Notes under the pieces: model-generated | The model's input: the letters and a program-made list of their open reading frames with translations, nothing else | The model's database searches: none | Told to the model about the DNA's origin: nothing | Part shown: positions 35,691 to 47,700 of the stretch, in pieces | Position numbering within the stretch: position 1 is the stretch's first letter | How the letters are laid out: every line of letters starts with the position of its first letter | From: Panopea generosa | Lineage: Eukaryota; Mollusca; Bivalvia; Adapedonta; Hiatellidae | Assembly (NCBI GenBank): GCA_029582155.1 | Contig: CM055899.1 | Coordinates: 82,402,556 to 82,466,555, forward strand | DNA: 64,000 nt | Direction of reading: 5' to 3' | Position numbers and translations under genes: made by a program

Positions 35691-38600
35691 AAATATTTAT
35701 TGCAATGCACTAGTGCATGTTGTATGCAATATCTTGTAGGAATATTGTCTTTTACTTAAACCTTCAACTTTTACTGCCAGGGTTGGAAATATTCGTAAGA
35801 GCAGACTATTAAATTATATCGCTACACTAGGCTATCTGTTGATGGTTATATTACACAGATCTATGTGTATAGAGTGCATCTCCCTAAATTATTTTGGCAA
35901 TTGAAATTAAACGTTTTATTTTTCAAACTGCATATAAAACACTTTAAGCAATTATTGTTTTGCCATTTGTTTATTAATAATAATCTAGTAGTATACAATA
36001 TTATAACAAAACTCATGCATTTATGACTGTGAAATTTGAAAAAGGGTTCTCGAATTTAAATCATTTACTGAAATATATATAACCTGCCACAGAGCCGGCT
36101 GGCAACTTTTATATTGTAGATAATTATAGAAATAAATATGTAACGTTGTTTAAATATTTATCGAATTTTCATGTCAATTGTTTATTTATGATACACAGTA
36201 GCAGGAAGTGTTTAAAATTGCTGATGATAAGTACAATAATTTCTCTATTTGTTTTTGGCTTCAGATAATTTGACAACCTTTTGGTACTGTTTTATGAAGC
36301 TTCTTTTCTTTATGGTTCTATGCGAATGAATGGTTTTTGTTATTGCGTGTTCATAAAATGTCAATTTAATATATTTTAGGAGTGAAATACTAAAGATCGT
36401 ACCGTATGATTACAGACTCGCAGTACATATAGTTGACTTTGTCTGTTGTTTAATGATGTATGATTGTTATAGCAAGTTAAACAAATATAGTTTCATGTTT
36501 AGCCTTGGTTATCTTACGTTAATAGGTATTTTGGTTCATTTATAAATAATGGTCCTTTTTTAATAATAAAATTGAGAGTTTTAGTCCTGCTTGTCTGCAA
36601 GCTGTGAAATAAACCAATCATATCGATCGAAGTAGTTTAGAATAGATTTTATAATCTGTGTATGTTGCTCATCATATGTTTAAGTTACTTTTATTGCAAA
36701 TTATGTATTTGAACTTTTTATTCGGCTTTACAACCGTATGCCAATTTTTCAACGGGGGTCAGCACACTTTATCTGCTAGGCGGTTCACAAGTTTTTGAAT
36801 ACCTTCTCTGTGCAAGTCAAAATACTTCCTTTCCGCATATTTAGAATGAGGAACATCGCCGTGGATCGACTGTGATCGGGTGAGGATTAGGACTCACACA
36901 ATATGATAATTTCACATTTTAATTTAAAAAAAAGTTTTACCCTGTTTATAAGCTAAGTTTTTTGTTTAAATGGAGTGTCATAAAGAACTTGCTATATTGC
37001 TATAAGGCTTTCTTAGTATTCTGTGTCCTATTTTGCTTTTGTTTTGTATGTGATGGATAATAACAAAACATAAGTGTCTAGTTTTGGTTAATTAAAATGT
37101 TTCGATTAACAAAACAGGAACATGTTTACCTTTGTTAAATTATTGATGCAAACGTGAGTTATTCGTGAAATCTAATAGATTGTCATGGTTACATTTGCGG
37201 TTAAAAATTGTAAGAAGTAAATGTCTGGAATTTACATTCAGAGGAATATGTTTGAACGTGAACCAAATGTTTGAAATAATTTGAACGCAATACAGATTAT
37301 AAATATGTGGTGTTTTTCTGTTAAGGAATCTGTTTACAAATATTGTCAAGCTAAATAAAATTAAATTTTTCTTCTTTGAATCTCTACTCCATTCAGACGC
37401 TGAGCCTGGGTTTATAGAGCTGCTTGTTCAGGTGCCAAATCTAGTTCCATCTGCATTTGGCGTATTAATTGTATTGCTGTTTCGCATGTCGCAATGGTAT
37501 TTACGACATTATGAATATTTATGACAGAAGTATGGATTACGGCATTCTACCTGTTGCTGTTTGAAATATCACTACATCAAATAAATTTTGACTTTCAAAA
37601 GATATTTTATTCTCCCTCAAATCATAAAATGAAAAGAAAAACGTTCATAATGCATTTACGTTATCTATAATAAAGGAGTTATGAGACAAATTAGCTTGTT
37701 ATAGGCAAGTGTTTTGTCTTATATGAAATGTTTGATGTATAACTTAAATTGACTTGATGTCAGTTCATACACAATTCTGTCGAAGATGAAATATGTTTAT
37801 ACTGAACAGTTTATCGTCTGGCATAAATTGCCTTTGTGCGGCGTAAAGATACGTTTGTATTATTTTTATGTCTAATGTTTGATAATGTCGAGCGTTTTTG
37901 TATGATTAATGTTTCTTAGTAATGTCCAGGACAGTGCTTTTCTGCAAAAACAAGTTTATCCTAAACGATGTCTGAATATGATCAATAGTGAAATATGGTT
38001 GCAGAATTGATGAATGATATAAACTATTTTCTCGGAAATCATTGCACTTATTTTAACGAAAGCAACGATTTTAAACACATTCCGCTTTCATTTGTTTCTA
38101 GAATATGAAAACGTTATCTCATTCAACAGTTTTAATATACCCTTTCTAAAGAAATTTAAAACAAAAATAACCTAAAAACCCAATTGTAAACTGACATATT
38201 TATTTTTCTAAATTCTGCTACTATAATTCTTCTCTTATTTATAAATGTAACGCTATATAAAACGTTTCTGAGACATGGTTTGTGTTAACCTGACATGTAT
38301 GTTGATGTGCTTTGCACCATTTAGTAAAACATTATCACTATGTCTCCTTATCTAATGTATATACAGGTATATGTTTATTAAGAAGCTTTCGAAAAAGCTG
38401 TGCGCCTACGCTTTTAAGTGTATTGCGTGTTAGGTGGTGGACTCTTCTACTATCGACAATCATGCGTCTAATCCATCATGCTGTTTTTGTAAATTATTCC
38501 ATTACGGCTTTGCTTCTCAAAAGAACATTCGCGCCAAAATCACTTAAATATGACATATTTTTATCATCCAAACGCGCAACAGAATATTTGCCCAACTAGC

Positions 38601-39889
38601 ATACATGTACTTATTGATATTTTATATTAGTTATGCATAATACCGAGACAGTTAAAGATTGAAGTAAATACATATATGCATTGTCCTATAACCAGCCGAC
38701 CGACGTTTGTTTTTTCAATTTATTACTCAGCATTAAGATCAAGAATAAATCATTTAAAGTAACTGCAGTACTTCCTTAGCATTACAATTATGTTCCACGT
38801 GTTTAATTTTTAAAACATTTTGAAATATTTTTTTTTAAAATTAATGAAATCATTTATTTGTATCAATGGATAATGTCAATCATAATGTTTACTATTGACA
38901 ATCTTGTTATTTGAGCAACCTTGATTGCAAGATATGTCGTCAATTTATTTAATTGCTTTAAATTTATAAATTACAAAACATAAGTTAATAAAAAGTGGTA
39001 AGATGATGTGTCTTGTAAAGCAGATGGTCTCCGTGATTCTACTTAGTGTTTGTAATTTACATCCTTAACACAGGATACATTGCGATGTTTTGTGCCGATG
39101 ATGATAAACGTGAATCAAGTACTATATAAGTAGTAGTAACTGTTAAATCAGGAAGATTTATGGCATGTTTCCATAGTTAAGGCATCTATTCAGCCAGTTC
39201 TGACTGCTATATTACTATAAATATATTATATAATATAATATCTTTAAAAGGAAAATCACTGTAAGATAAAGTAGGTATGTAACACTATGACAACAAAAGT
39301 AAATAAATAAATTTTAATTCATGAAACAATTCTATATAGATACACTTACAAATGACAGCAATATTAAACTGACGTTATTGTCTACAGGGTTTTGTCTAAC
39401 CATATGTGCAGTAGTTAGAAAAATATTTAAGTGGTACAAAAATGCGATGGAATAACTCTGGTTCGTTTTAAATCACCAGTGTGTTTGATTATAAATTCAT
39501 TATGGTTATATAAATAATTAAGAACTATTATGCAATTCACCATAACTGTAATTGCAAATTACACAATTATTATATTATACGTACACAATCAAGCACAGCT
39601 AGTATAATGTTTGTTTTGTAAATAATTCGTACATACAATTATTGTTCAGAGGAGTGTTCAGTTTTTGGTAAGATATTTTTGATATAACCAAAATTACATA
39701 CTTTCCAAAACAAGAAGTTTTAAATGGGCTACAAATAGACCATCGAGATACTGTTACGTATTTATGACATATTATCTTTAAACTGTTTGAATAGGAATAG
39801 AACAAGTCCAAACTGTATACATATATAGGATCTCACCCATTATTCTTACCCATAAAATAAATCTCCAAGGGTGGCAACGTATCAATATG
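35691..39889. other. no supported gene
   Basis: Over 4 kb of AT-rich DNA with only short frames (70 codons at 37140-37349 minus, 95 codons at 38312-38599 plus). None has a recognisable motif, and no tandem repeats stand out. Confidence 0.45.
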
Positions 39890-39891
39890 TA

Positions 39892-41074
39892 CTAGCGGAA
39901 AAAAAACTGTGCATGTGTAAAATGTTCATGTATCGCTCAATTTTATAAATTAAAGCTTGAAACTTTACACAGGTAATATGTGTATCCCTCTCGGTCATTT
40001 ACACTGGTCAGTGCATGAGTTGCAAGGGTAGTCTGTCTGTCTGGCCAAGGTCTTCGTTTTGACGTTTTTTTCGGCCAGCAGTCAATCGCAAACACGTTTG
40101 TCGCCTAAACCTGTGTAAAAGCATAGTGTTGATACCTGTAAGACACAAAACCAGCATAATTTTGAAAAACGTCTTTCATACGCCAAACCAAGGTTGAATG
40201 AAACTGACAGATGCCGCGCCGTAGGCATGATAGAAGCTGGTGTACGTCATTCTGACGTTGCCAGACAATTTGGTGTGCATCGACATACTGTAAACGCCTT
40301 GTGGAGACGGTACCAACAGTTTGGGACCACTGGCCTTGGTCAGGACGTCTAGGCGTAACGTCTAATCGCCAGGATACGTACATCCGGGTCGTTCATCTTC
40401 GTGAACGACTCAGAACTGCTACTTTGAAGGCTAGAAGTATTCCTGGCCTAAGAAGAATTAGTCCCCGAACGGTATGTTATCGATTGCTTGGTTGTGGACG
40501 GCACACTTACAGGCATCAGATATCGTGACGAAATCATACGGCCTCAAGTCCTTCAATTTGTGCAACAACGTAACGCCACGCTGCAACAGGATAACGCTCG
40601 ATAGCACGTCGCGCGGGTCGTCACCGACCTCTTGGTCCAGGACAATGTGAATGTGTTGCAATGTCACCGGATATGTCGCCTATAGAACACGTGTGGGATG
40701 AGATGCAGCGTCGCTTACGTCGCCCCCAAAATCAGCCTTTGACGTTACCTGACCTGTCACGTGTGCTTGTTAGAATCTGGAATGGTTTTCCCCAAGCATT
40801 TTTCAGCACACGTGTCGCATCAATAAGGCGTCGTTGCCAAGCATGCATCGATTCCAATGGTTGACATACACGGTATTGATGAGATGAACTTTGTTAAGAG
40901 AACGTCTCTGAAAACTGATCTCTATCCAAGACGCTGCTGATGCAATAACCATATCAATTGAGCTTGTGTTAAATAAAGGTCAGATAAAACCCTGTTGAAT
41001 TTTTTTTTTTGCGATTTCTTATATATCTAAGTTATAGCATATTATACCAATGCACAGTTTCTTTTCTCCGCTAG
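39892..41074 (+). mobile_element. internally deleted Tc1-like DNA transposon
   Basis: Terminal inverted repeats start CTAGCGGAAAAAAAACTGTG at 39892 and, read on the other strand, CTAGCGGAGAAAAGAAACTG at 41074 (same sequence apart from a 2-bp indel and a substitution). TA dinucleotides flank both ends (39890-39891 and 41075-41076), the Tc1/mariner target duplication. Inside lies a broken transposase at 40194-40896. At 1183 bp the element is a few hundred bases shorter than full Tc1-like copies, mainly because the middle of the gene is missing. With the termini intact it could once have been moved by a relative's transposase. Confidence 0.9.
40194..40896 (+). pseudogene. Tc1-like transposase, deleted and frameshifted
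   Basis: The protein cut and pasted the element using a DDE-type active site. The start of the recognisable sequence is LNETDRCRAVGMIEAG followed by VARQFGVHRHTVNALWRRYQ, a helix-turn-helix DNA-binding domain (40194-40320). After a frameshift near 40345 comes RQDTYIRVVHLRERLRTATL and IPGLRRISPRTVCYRLLG, the second helix-turn-helix (40355-40490). The text then jumps to LTGIRYRDEI (40511-40540), so about 100 codons with the first catalytic aspartate are absent. LQQDNAR (second aspartate) follows at about 40582. The SPIEHVWDEMQ box with the last acidic residue is in another frame at 40670-40700. CQACIDSNG, then a stop where a glycine is expected, then HTRY closes the gene. It is inactive. Confidence 0.85.
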
Positions 41075-41076
41075 TA

Positions 41077-44000
41077 TATATATCAATTATTATTGATAAT
41101 ACATATGTTATACTTGTATCATGTATTTGCAAGCAGTCACTTGACCTAATATATGTTATATCAATAATCAAGATAATATACTTTATGTATATACCTCTTT
41201 CGAAAAAATAATTTTATCGTCCGTGCATGAAATTCCGACTTAAATTAGATTTTTCTATCCCAGATGGATACGCATAATGAATTCCTATAATCTTGCCGTA
41301 GGGTCGAGAAAATAACTGTCTATTACATATCATAGAAAGAGCAAAACTTTTATAAGTCAACGTCTTAAAAACGATTATGATCAATATGCGGTTACAATCA
41401 ATATAGTAATACAATGTTTTGTATGCGAGAAAAGGAACCATTTGTTGATTTTTAGGGATGATTTATAAAAAAGTGTACAAGGAATAGCTATTCTGATGAC
41501 AACTAAGCCGATCCTTGTTCCAACCCACATGTGCTATTCAAACAAAAGAAATAGAAATGTTTACAACATATAACAGAAAGCGATGCATACGTCAGGAATA
41601 ATATGACATCTAAGGGTAGTTCTCGGCGTTACTATCGGATTTTTTTAAAAACAATTTTCATTTAATATTGACAATTTTAAAAGAAAAAAAGACGGTGAAA
41701 ATAATCTGAAAAACATGTACCGTTACGGGGCACTGTTAAGGAGATTTGAGTGACTACATTAAAAAACACAACCTGAAAATCAAACTTTATTTCATAAAAC
41801 CCAACATGTCTCTCTTTTATAGATTTACGGTTGATATGTTTTATATAATTCGTTTGGTGTATAATGGCGAATGTCGTAATGTAAATATAATGATAGTAAT
41901 GATAATAATAATTATAATAAAGGCTTAATCTAAAGAGGAAATACAGTTGTAATAATCTCCAATACTCCCTGTGATCATCTATTACATACGTGTTAATAAA
42001 AATGAGTAATAACAAAATAATTAAAAAATAAATACTCGACAGAATCAATACAATTTTGAAACTTAAAAACAAAATAGTGATTAATAGTGTTTGATTTACA
42101 CTAGAAAATGATGAGTTCACTTCAAAATAAATTTAGACAGCAACCTTATATTCAATAATTTAAGAATCAAATGGCTGCAATAAGGATACAAGTTTAATAT
42201 TTTGTAAGACAATGAAAACTTATGTGTGTTGTGACAGGGGATGGACATGTTTAAATGAGATATTTTTTAAATTCGATGCAGCACTTTGACAGAGAAATGT
42301 GTTTGTTTGCACCAACGTACATATGACAGACGTTTTCATTAGAAGCATAGAAAGTAATTAAGAATAGTAAATTGCAGACACAGTTTAATTAATTTTTCAT
42401 GTAACGTCCTTTTACACATGGCACCAGTTTATAATCTCACCTACCAAATATATCCCTTGCATGATGGTAATGACAGTACCAAGACTCCTGCACCGGAGAA
42501 GTTAGAGATGTGTACAATGACTGGGTGCTTTTTTAGTTGAAAATACTAAAATATGTTATTATTGTAGTACAGATGAAAACATTCCAACGTTTTCATTAGT
42601 TATTACACTAGGTGTTGTCGGGGTGAAGATATAGCAGTTTAAAGGTGCGTAGTGTGTGCTAAAAATGAATGGGTGTCATTAAATATATGGAATTGTGAAA
42701 AGGCTGTCTTGGCAATTTCATGAGCATTTGAACAATCAGAGGACTTTCTATTGAATGAAGACATTTAAGACGATTGGAAATGTGTTCAGTGATCCAGAGG
42801 TGAAATGTGTATCTATGTGTAGCCCATTGCAAAGTTATTTGGTTAGTGACACATTAAACGTTATATTTCTTTTTTTGAGCAATACTAGACTCGGTGGTTT
42901 GCATGATAACAAAGAACAAGAACTATTAAAGAGCTAGTTACCAACATCTACAGAATTACGGAGAACTGTTGTTTTTTTTTCACCAATTTACATATACTAT
43001 TAAACTATTTTTATATTCATTTTAGAATCGTATATCTTGTTTGGCTAATGTTTCTAATTTTAAAGCTATAGGTCATCTTGGGTCTTCAAAACATACATTA
43101 TTTATAAATAAAATGAAGCGGAACGGTAGTACATAAGAACATGTGTTGGGTATTCACGTCAGATGGTGATGATAATAATATATAATTACGCAATTTCACT
43201 ACTTTCAAACAACCGGATGAATCTCTTTATTTGTGACAAGCTACGTTTTAAGCTATTTCGTATCTCCACACAAACATTCCCTGGTGTAAAAATCGAAGAA
43301 TGATGATTGTTACTGCCTGTGATATAATGGTTGTACGTGTGTTCAACAACTAGAAAACACGTGACGCCACTCCCGATACGTCGTAGTGGAGGAAGATAAT
43401 AGATTGTCAGCAATAGAAAATCAATGTTTAAAAGTGGAAATAATTGTTTGGCTAGATATCGTAAGTAAGACAATGCATGACGAACACTGGACGATAATTA
43501 TACAGATGATACAGTGCAAATAAATACATATCATCGAGATGTTTGTATATTACAGTTTTACTACCATTGCATGTCTTGTGATTTCCTCACACACAACACA
43601 CTTTTATGGTGCTTGTTTTTGTCACATGTTTCTTAGAATGTATCACCACAAGTTTTAGAATAAACATAAAATACATGTGTATTTACAAATTGAACTGCCA
43701 ATTAACCATGAATATAACTAAGACTTATTTATTTGTCAAAATCGGTCGACTACATTTTGAATTATCGCATTATTATATTTTTGGAAGAATTTAAAATAAA
43801 TATTGTAAAAGTAAAACGTATTTTAATTAATATATTGATATTCTAATATATATCTGTTTGATATATGTTGCTTATATTGTTTTTATAACAACTTTGGCTG
43901 ATATTTGACCAGCTAGTGGTGTCCTACGTTAAATAGTTTGCACTTGATCATAATTATTGTTAAATGCTAACTTTTTTTTTTATTTTTCAAATGGCGTTTA

Positions 44001-44487
44001 AAGGGAGTATATCATGGGGAAATCGATATATATGTCTTTAATACACAAAAATATTTTAAAATGACTCAACAGCATCTCATTATCATTACTTAATAAAATT
44101 AAAATGGTTTGGCACGTCAAATTCATACCGCGTGACAAAATCGATTATCAAATTTGAGCCGTAAACAAACTTGAAACGAAATCCCCATTCTAATAATAGA
44201 AGAATGAAACCATTTGTACTGGGAATCATTTGATACCGCACAAAATATATTGCAATTTTCATCTGGTAAATCTAATTTTGGCGCGTAGCCCAAGTTAGGA
44301 AATCCCTTCAAAAATATTATGTTCGCATGTTTAAATAGATATTCTGTTGGGAATACGGGGTCAAGGAGTATATATAGGCATGTTGTTTTTTTTTTGTTGT
44401 TTTTTTTAAATCGTATTCTATCCATTTTTTTTTAAATAGTGTGATTTTTTTTCTTTTAGCCATTTTCAATATATATCAGTTTATATG
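41077..44487. other. no supported gene
   Basis: AT-rich with scattered short frames (for example 147 codons at 41677-42120 minus, hydrophobic and low-complexity; 95 codons at 43186-43473 minus). None shows a recognisable domain, and their composition is that of AT-rich chance frames. TAATGATAATAAT-type low complexity occurs at 41890-41925. Confidence 0.4.
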
Positions 44488-44630
44488 AACAGAACAGAAC
44501 AGAACAGAACAGATATTTTATTTCAGACTTGTACATAAATACATCGTCATAATAACCTATTTACAATACATAATATCACGTAAAATATATTGTTAATTAA
44601 TACATAAATTGTACCGCCATTTTTCATTTA
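44488..44630 (-). mobile_element. retroelement 3' end with (GTTCT)n tail
   Basis: On the plus strand GAACAGAACAGAACAGAACAG runs into ATATTTTATTTCAGACTTGT and low-GC sequence. Reversed, this is a 3' UTR followed by a pentanucleotide tail, the normal end of a LINE or SINE. No coding part could be recognised to its right, so the length is uncertain. Confidence 0.5.
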
Positions 44631-44910
44631 CATTTAAAGAAAGTTCTTTTTATTTTATTTTTTTTATTATCAATATCGAAATAATGCATGAAAAAATTTT
44701 TAAGTCATAAATTCATAAAAATAAGAGGATGAACAAATTTATTAAATATTTAAATGATTTTCTTTCATTGATTAAGTGAAATGTTTCCAAAAATAGATAA
44801 AAAATATTCAATATATTTACATAAACTATTAAACGTTTAAAATGCTGTTTCTTAATTTCAGAGATTTCTTAATATACTGAGCAAAACTGACTAAAATACT
44901 TTTATCATTT

Positions 44911-45100
44911 GTTTTAAGCAATTCCATATATGTGGAGTATCCAGTTTTACTGACCGAGGAAAACCTCAAAATAAGTAGAACCACGGTCCTTCCGCAAGTA
45001 AATGGCAAACTATCTCACATATTATTTTTGTACCGAGCGGGACTTGAATCATTAGCAGTAAGAATTATGTGAACTTGAGACGGCACTGAAGGGCCCTAAC
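44911..45100 (-). mobile_element. tRNA-Leu/Ser-like SINE, family A copy 2
   Basis: Shares with 26951-27184 and 55680-55904 the body words ATCCAGTTTTACTG, GAGGAAAACCTCA, AGTAGAACCACGGTCCTTCC and ACTATCTCACATA, then a B-box region GAGCGGGACTTGAATC at 45037-45052. The A-box end is badly damaged (CACTGAAGGGCCCTAAC). The B box is better kept than in copy 1. Confidence 0.65.
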
Positions 45101-45342
45101 ACGTTGATTAAACTATGAGTTATAGATTGGAACAAAAACAAATTATTGTTCGGATAGTCGGATCTAAATCATGAAAATACTAACGATCGTATTCCGAAGT
45201 CAGGAACGTCAATTCGTCCATATGACCAATATGTGGGTTACTGTCCTATGACTGTACTGCCACCAACTGACTTCTTCCTGTCACATATATACGTCGTTAT
45301 TGACGAAGCGGACACATTTCTCGCTTACGTCTAAAAACGGCT

Positions 45343-45344
<2 letters not shown>

Positions 45345-45394
<50 letters not shown>
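45345..45394. repeat. (TA)n microsatellite
   Basis: About 25 uninterrupted TA units. Confidence 0.97.
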
Positions 45395-45398
<4 letters not shown>

Positions 45399-45439
45399 CC
45401 GATTTACTATTTACTCAAATATGTATTGACATGTCGTCT

Positions 45440-45615
45440 ATTACTTACCATCTATCAATTTCATGGTATTTTTATCAATATATGATAACAGTGCATACAT
45501 CTCTAACCATCTAATAGTTTCATGGTAGATTTACCAACATATTATAATATTTCATTCAATTCTTACTATCTGCAGTTTCATGGCAGTTTAAATAACATCT
45601 ATTATACGACCCTCC
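45440..45615 (+). repeat. degenerate 58-59 bp triplicate in a G-poor region
   Basis: TTTCATGGTA at 45460, TTTCATGGTA at 45519 and TTTCATGGCA at 45577 sit in similar contexts (preceded by ACCATCTAT/ACCATCTAA/ACTATCTG; followed by TTATCAA/TTACCAA/AAATAAC). The plus strand stays low in G until about 46550, but no function is apparent. Confidence 0.55.
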
Positions 45616-47461
45616 TTCAATCTCCACATAGCAAATATATCTCTACATAACTTCTCAACATTATATATACGATTACAGACAAGTTCTGTATGTATTCACT
45701 TTGTGAATATCAGAATAAAAATCAACAAAATTTAATTACACATATCAATCAATTCTAACATGATGAATCTCAATACTTCAACGTAAAGACAATATCAACA
45801 GCTCAAAATACGTTCTTAGATTCCTCGGCCTTTATTCTAATAAAACGCTTCTCAATACTCAATACTGTGGATGTGTATTAAATTACATACATTACCATCG
45901 GCCTGGATATGAACAATTTATGCAACTTTACTTAGATCTTATTATGTAAAAAATAAATATATCAGACATTTAAATATAACATAATATAAAATTCACATAC
46001 CCATATGCCGTTATGTACTGGAACAGTAACAAACTCAATCTTTCTCGTCACAACCACACCTAAAGATGATTCTGCTAACTGGACATTGGATTCCTAACAG
46101 AGTCAGCATTTATAGCAAAATCGTCCACATACCTTAGTGAATTTCGTGTAAATCATGAAACAACAAATCCTAAAATATCGTACGATGTGCATTTAACGCT
46201 ATTAGGCCAATGTAAACCTAAATTAGTTTTATGACAAATAAACCCGTTTAATTATTCTAACTTTCTAAATACTTGATGGAATTTGATGAACTAAACTTCA
46301 AAAATGATTTATTCTTTAATAAAGAATGAAAATGTAAAAATATCTTAAAAACGTTCCTCCTATCGATCTATCAATACGTTTCAACATTTCCACGCTACCT
46401 GACCTTAATATAGCCTATATCCCTACAATGAACACGTATTAGCTGACACTACTAAAATAGGCTACAACAACCTAACTATTTTGTTACACCCACTAACTTA
46501 AAACAAATATATAATACATCTGTCTATCGCTATTTGCTCATCTGTTTGTTTCTGTATTTCTAAATTTAGACGCTTAAATTTGTTTCTGTTGTTTAAATAT
46601 TTACATTTCAATATATCAATATATTATTGTTAGACCATGACTAATGAAATTGTAATACTGTTTTATTAGAAGGGTCGTAACTAATGTTGTAAGAACTTAT
46701 GACCCAACCTATTGTATATTATGATAAAGTGTGCTTAAACTAAACTAACGTAAAATAAAAGTTTTTCAATCACAGGCAAATGCGTGATGCAAATCCATAA
46801 TAATATTTTGTTCAATAAGTCGATCATGCATATGTAATTGATACACATATAATAAGTACGACCTAAGTCCATTATAAATATGCAAACATATCTTCATCGA
46901 CTTTTAAGCTGTTTACGATTGAGAAACTACGGTTATATTTTGATATTTTATTAACTTTACTAAAATATGATCATCAAATATTTGACTGGTGTAATAAAAT
47001 TACGTTAGATATTGTGTCTGTTTTAAATATTAACTCCTTTGAGACACGTATCATATCTCTACAGTAGAATTTGTAAAGTTGCCAATTTGTGTTCTGTTTG
47101 CTATTACAGTTATATGATTATTGTATTGCTGCTACTTAATGGTTACGAGCTTTATTTATTGCCTACTGTTTGTTTATTTCTTTTCTGGCTTTCTAAACAT
47201 AAAACGGATATCGCGTATCTGCACTTCAAAATTAAGTATTGTAAATATGAAGTTTGTTTTTCCCTTACTTAAAATTTCATTTTTCCACAAACAAAATGTT
47301 CAATGTTAATATGAATAAACATTTGTGTTGTGCTTACACGTATAGCAACTACCCTAAAAAGTAATACTCCTCTCCAACTCCCCATCCCCACACCCCGAAA
47401 AAAAAACAATAATAAAAAAAACAAGACCAACAGGAAACAAATCATTCAGGACAAGAAAATT
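45616..47461. other. no supported gene
   Basis: Plus strand is rich in A, T and C and poor in G up to about 46550. Short hydrophobic frames at 47039-47309 lack recognisable motifs. Confidence 0.4.
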
Positions 47462-47700
47462 CAGGACACAGTCCACCACAGCGTCATGAACATTCAGAAA
47501 ACACAGTCCACTACAGCGGCAGGGACATTCCGGACACAGTCCACCACAGCAGCAGAAACATTCAGGATATAGTCCATAAAAGCGACAGGAACATTCAGGA
47601 CACAGTCCACCACAGCGACAAGAACATTCAGAACACAGTCGACCGCAGCGGCAGGAACATTCAGAGTCCACAGCTGCCGCAGGACACAGTCTACCGCGGT
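47462..47700. repeat. 33-bp minisatellite with cysteine-rich frame
   Basis: Units of ACAGTCCACCACAGCGGCAG followed by GAACATTCAGGAC. ACAGTCC at 47536 and ATAGTCC at 47569 give the 33-bp period. About seven units vary at CACAGC/CGCAGC/AAAAGC. The period is 11 codons, so a minus-strand frame (47354-47671) reads repeated ECSCRCGGLCP. Although it looks like a cysteine-rich peptide, there is no signal peptide or splice context, and it runs into low-complexity DNA. Confidence 0.8.

Noticed and set aside
41677..42120. 147-codon minus-strand frame, hydrophobic
   Set aside because: Low-complexity I/Y/F-rich text expected from AT-rich DNA. No motif or splice context.
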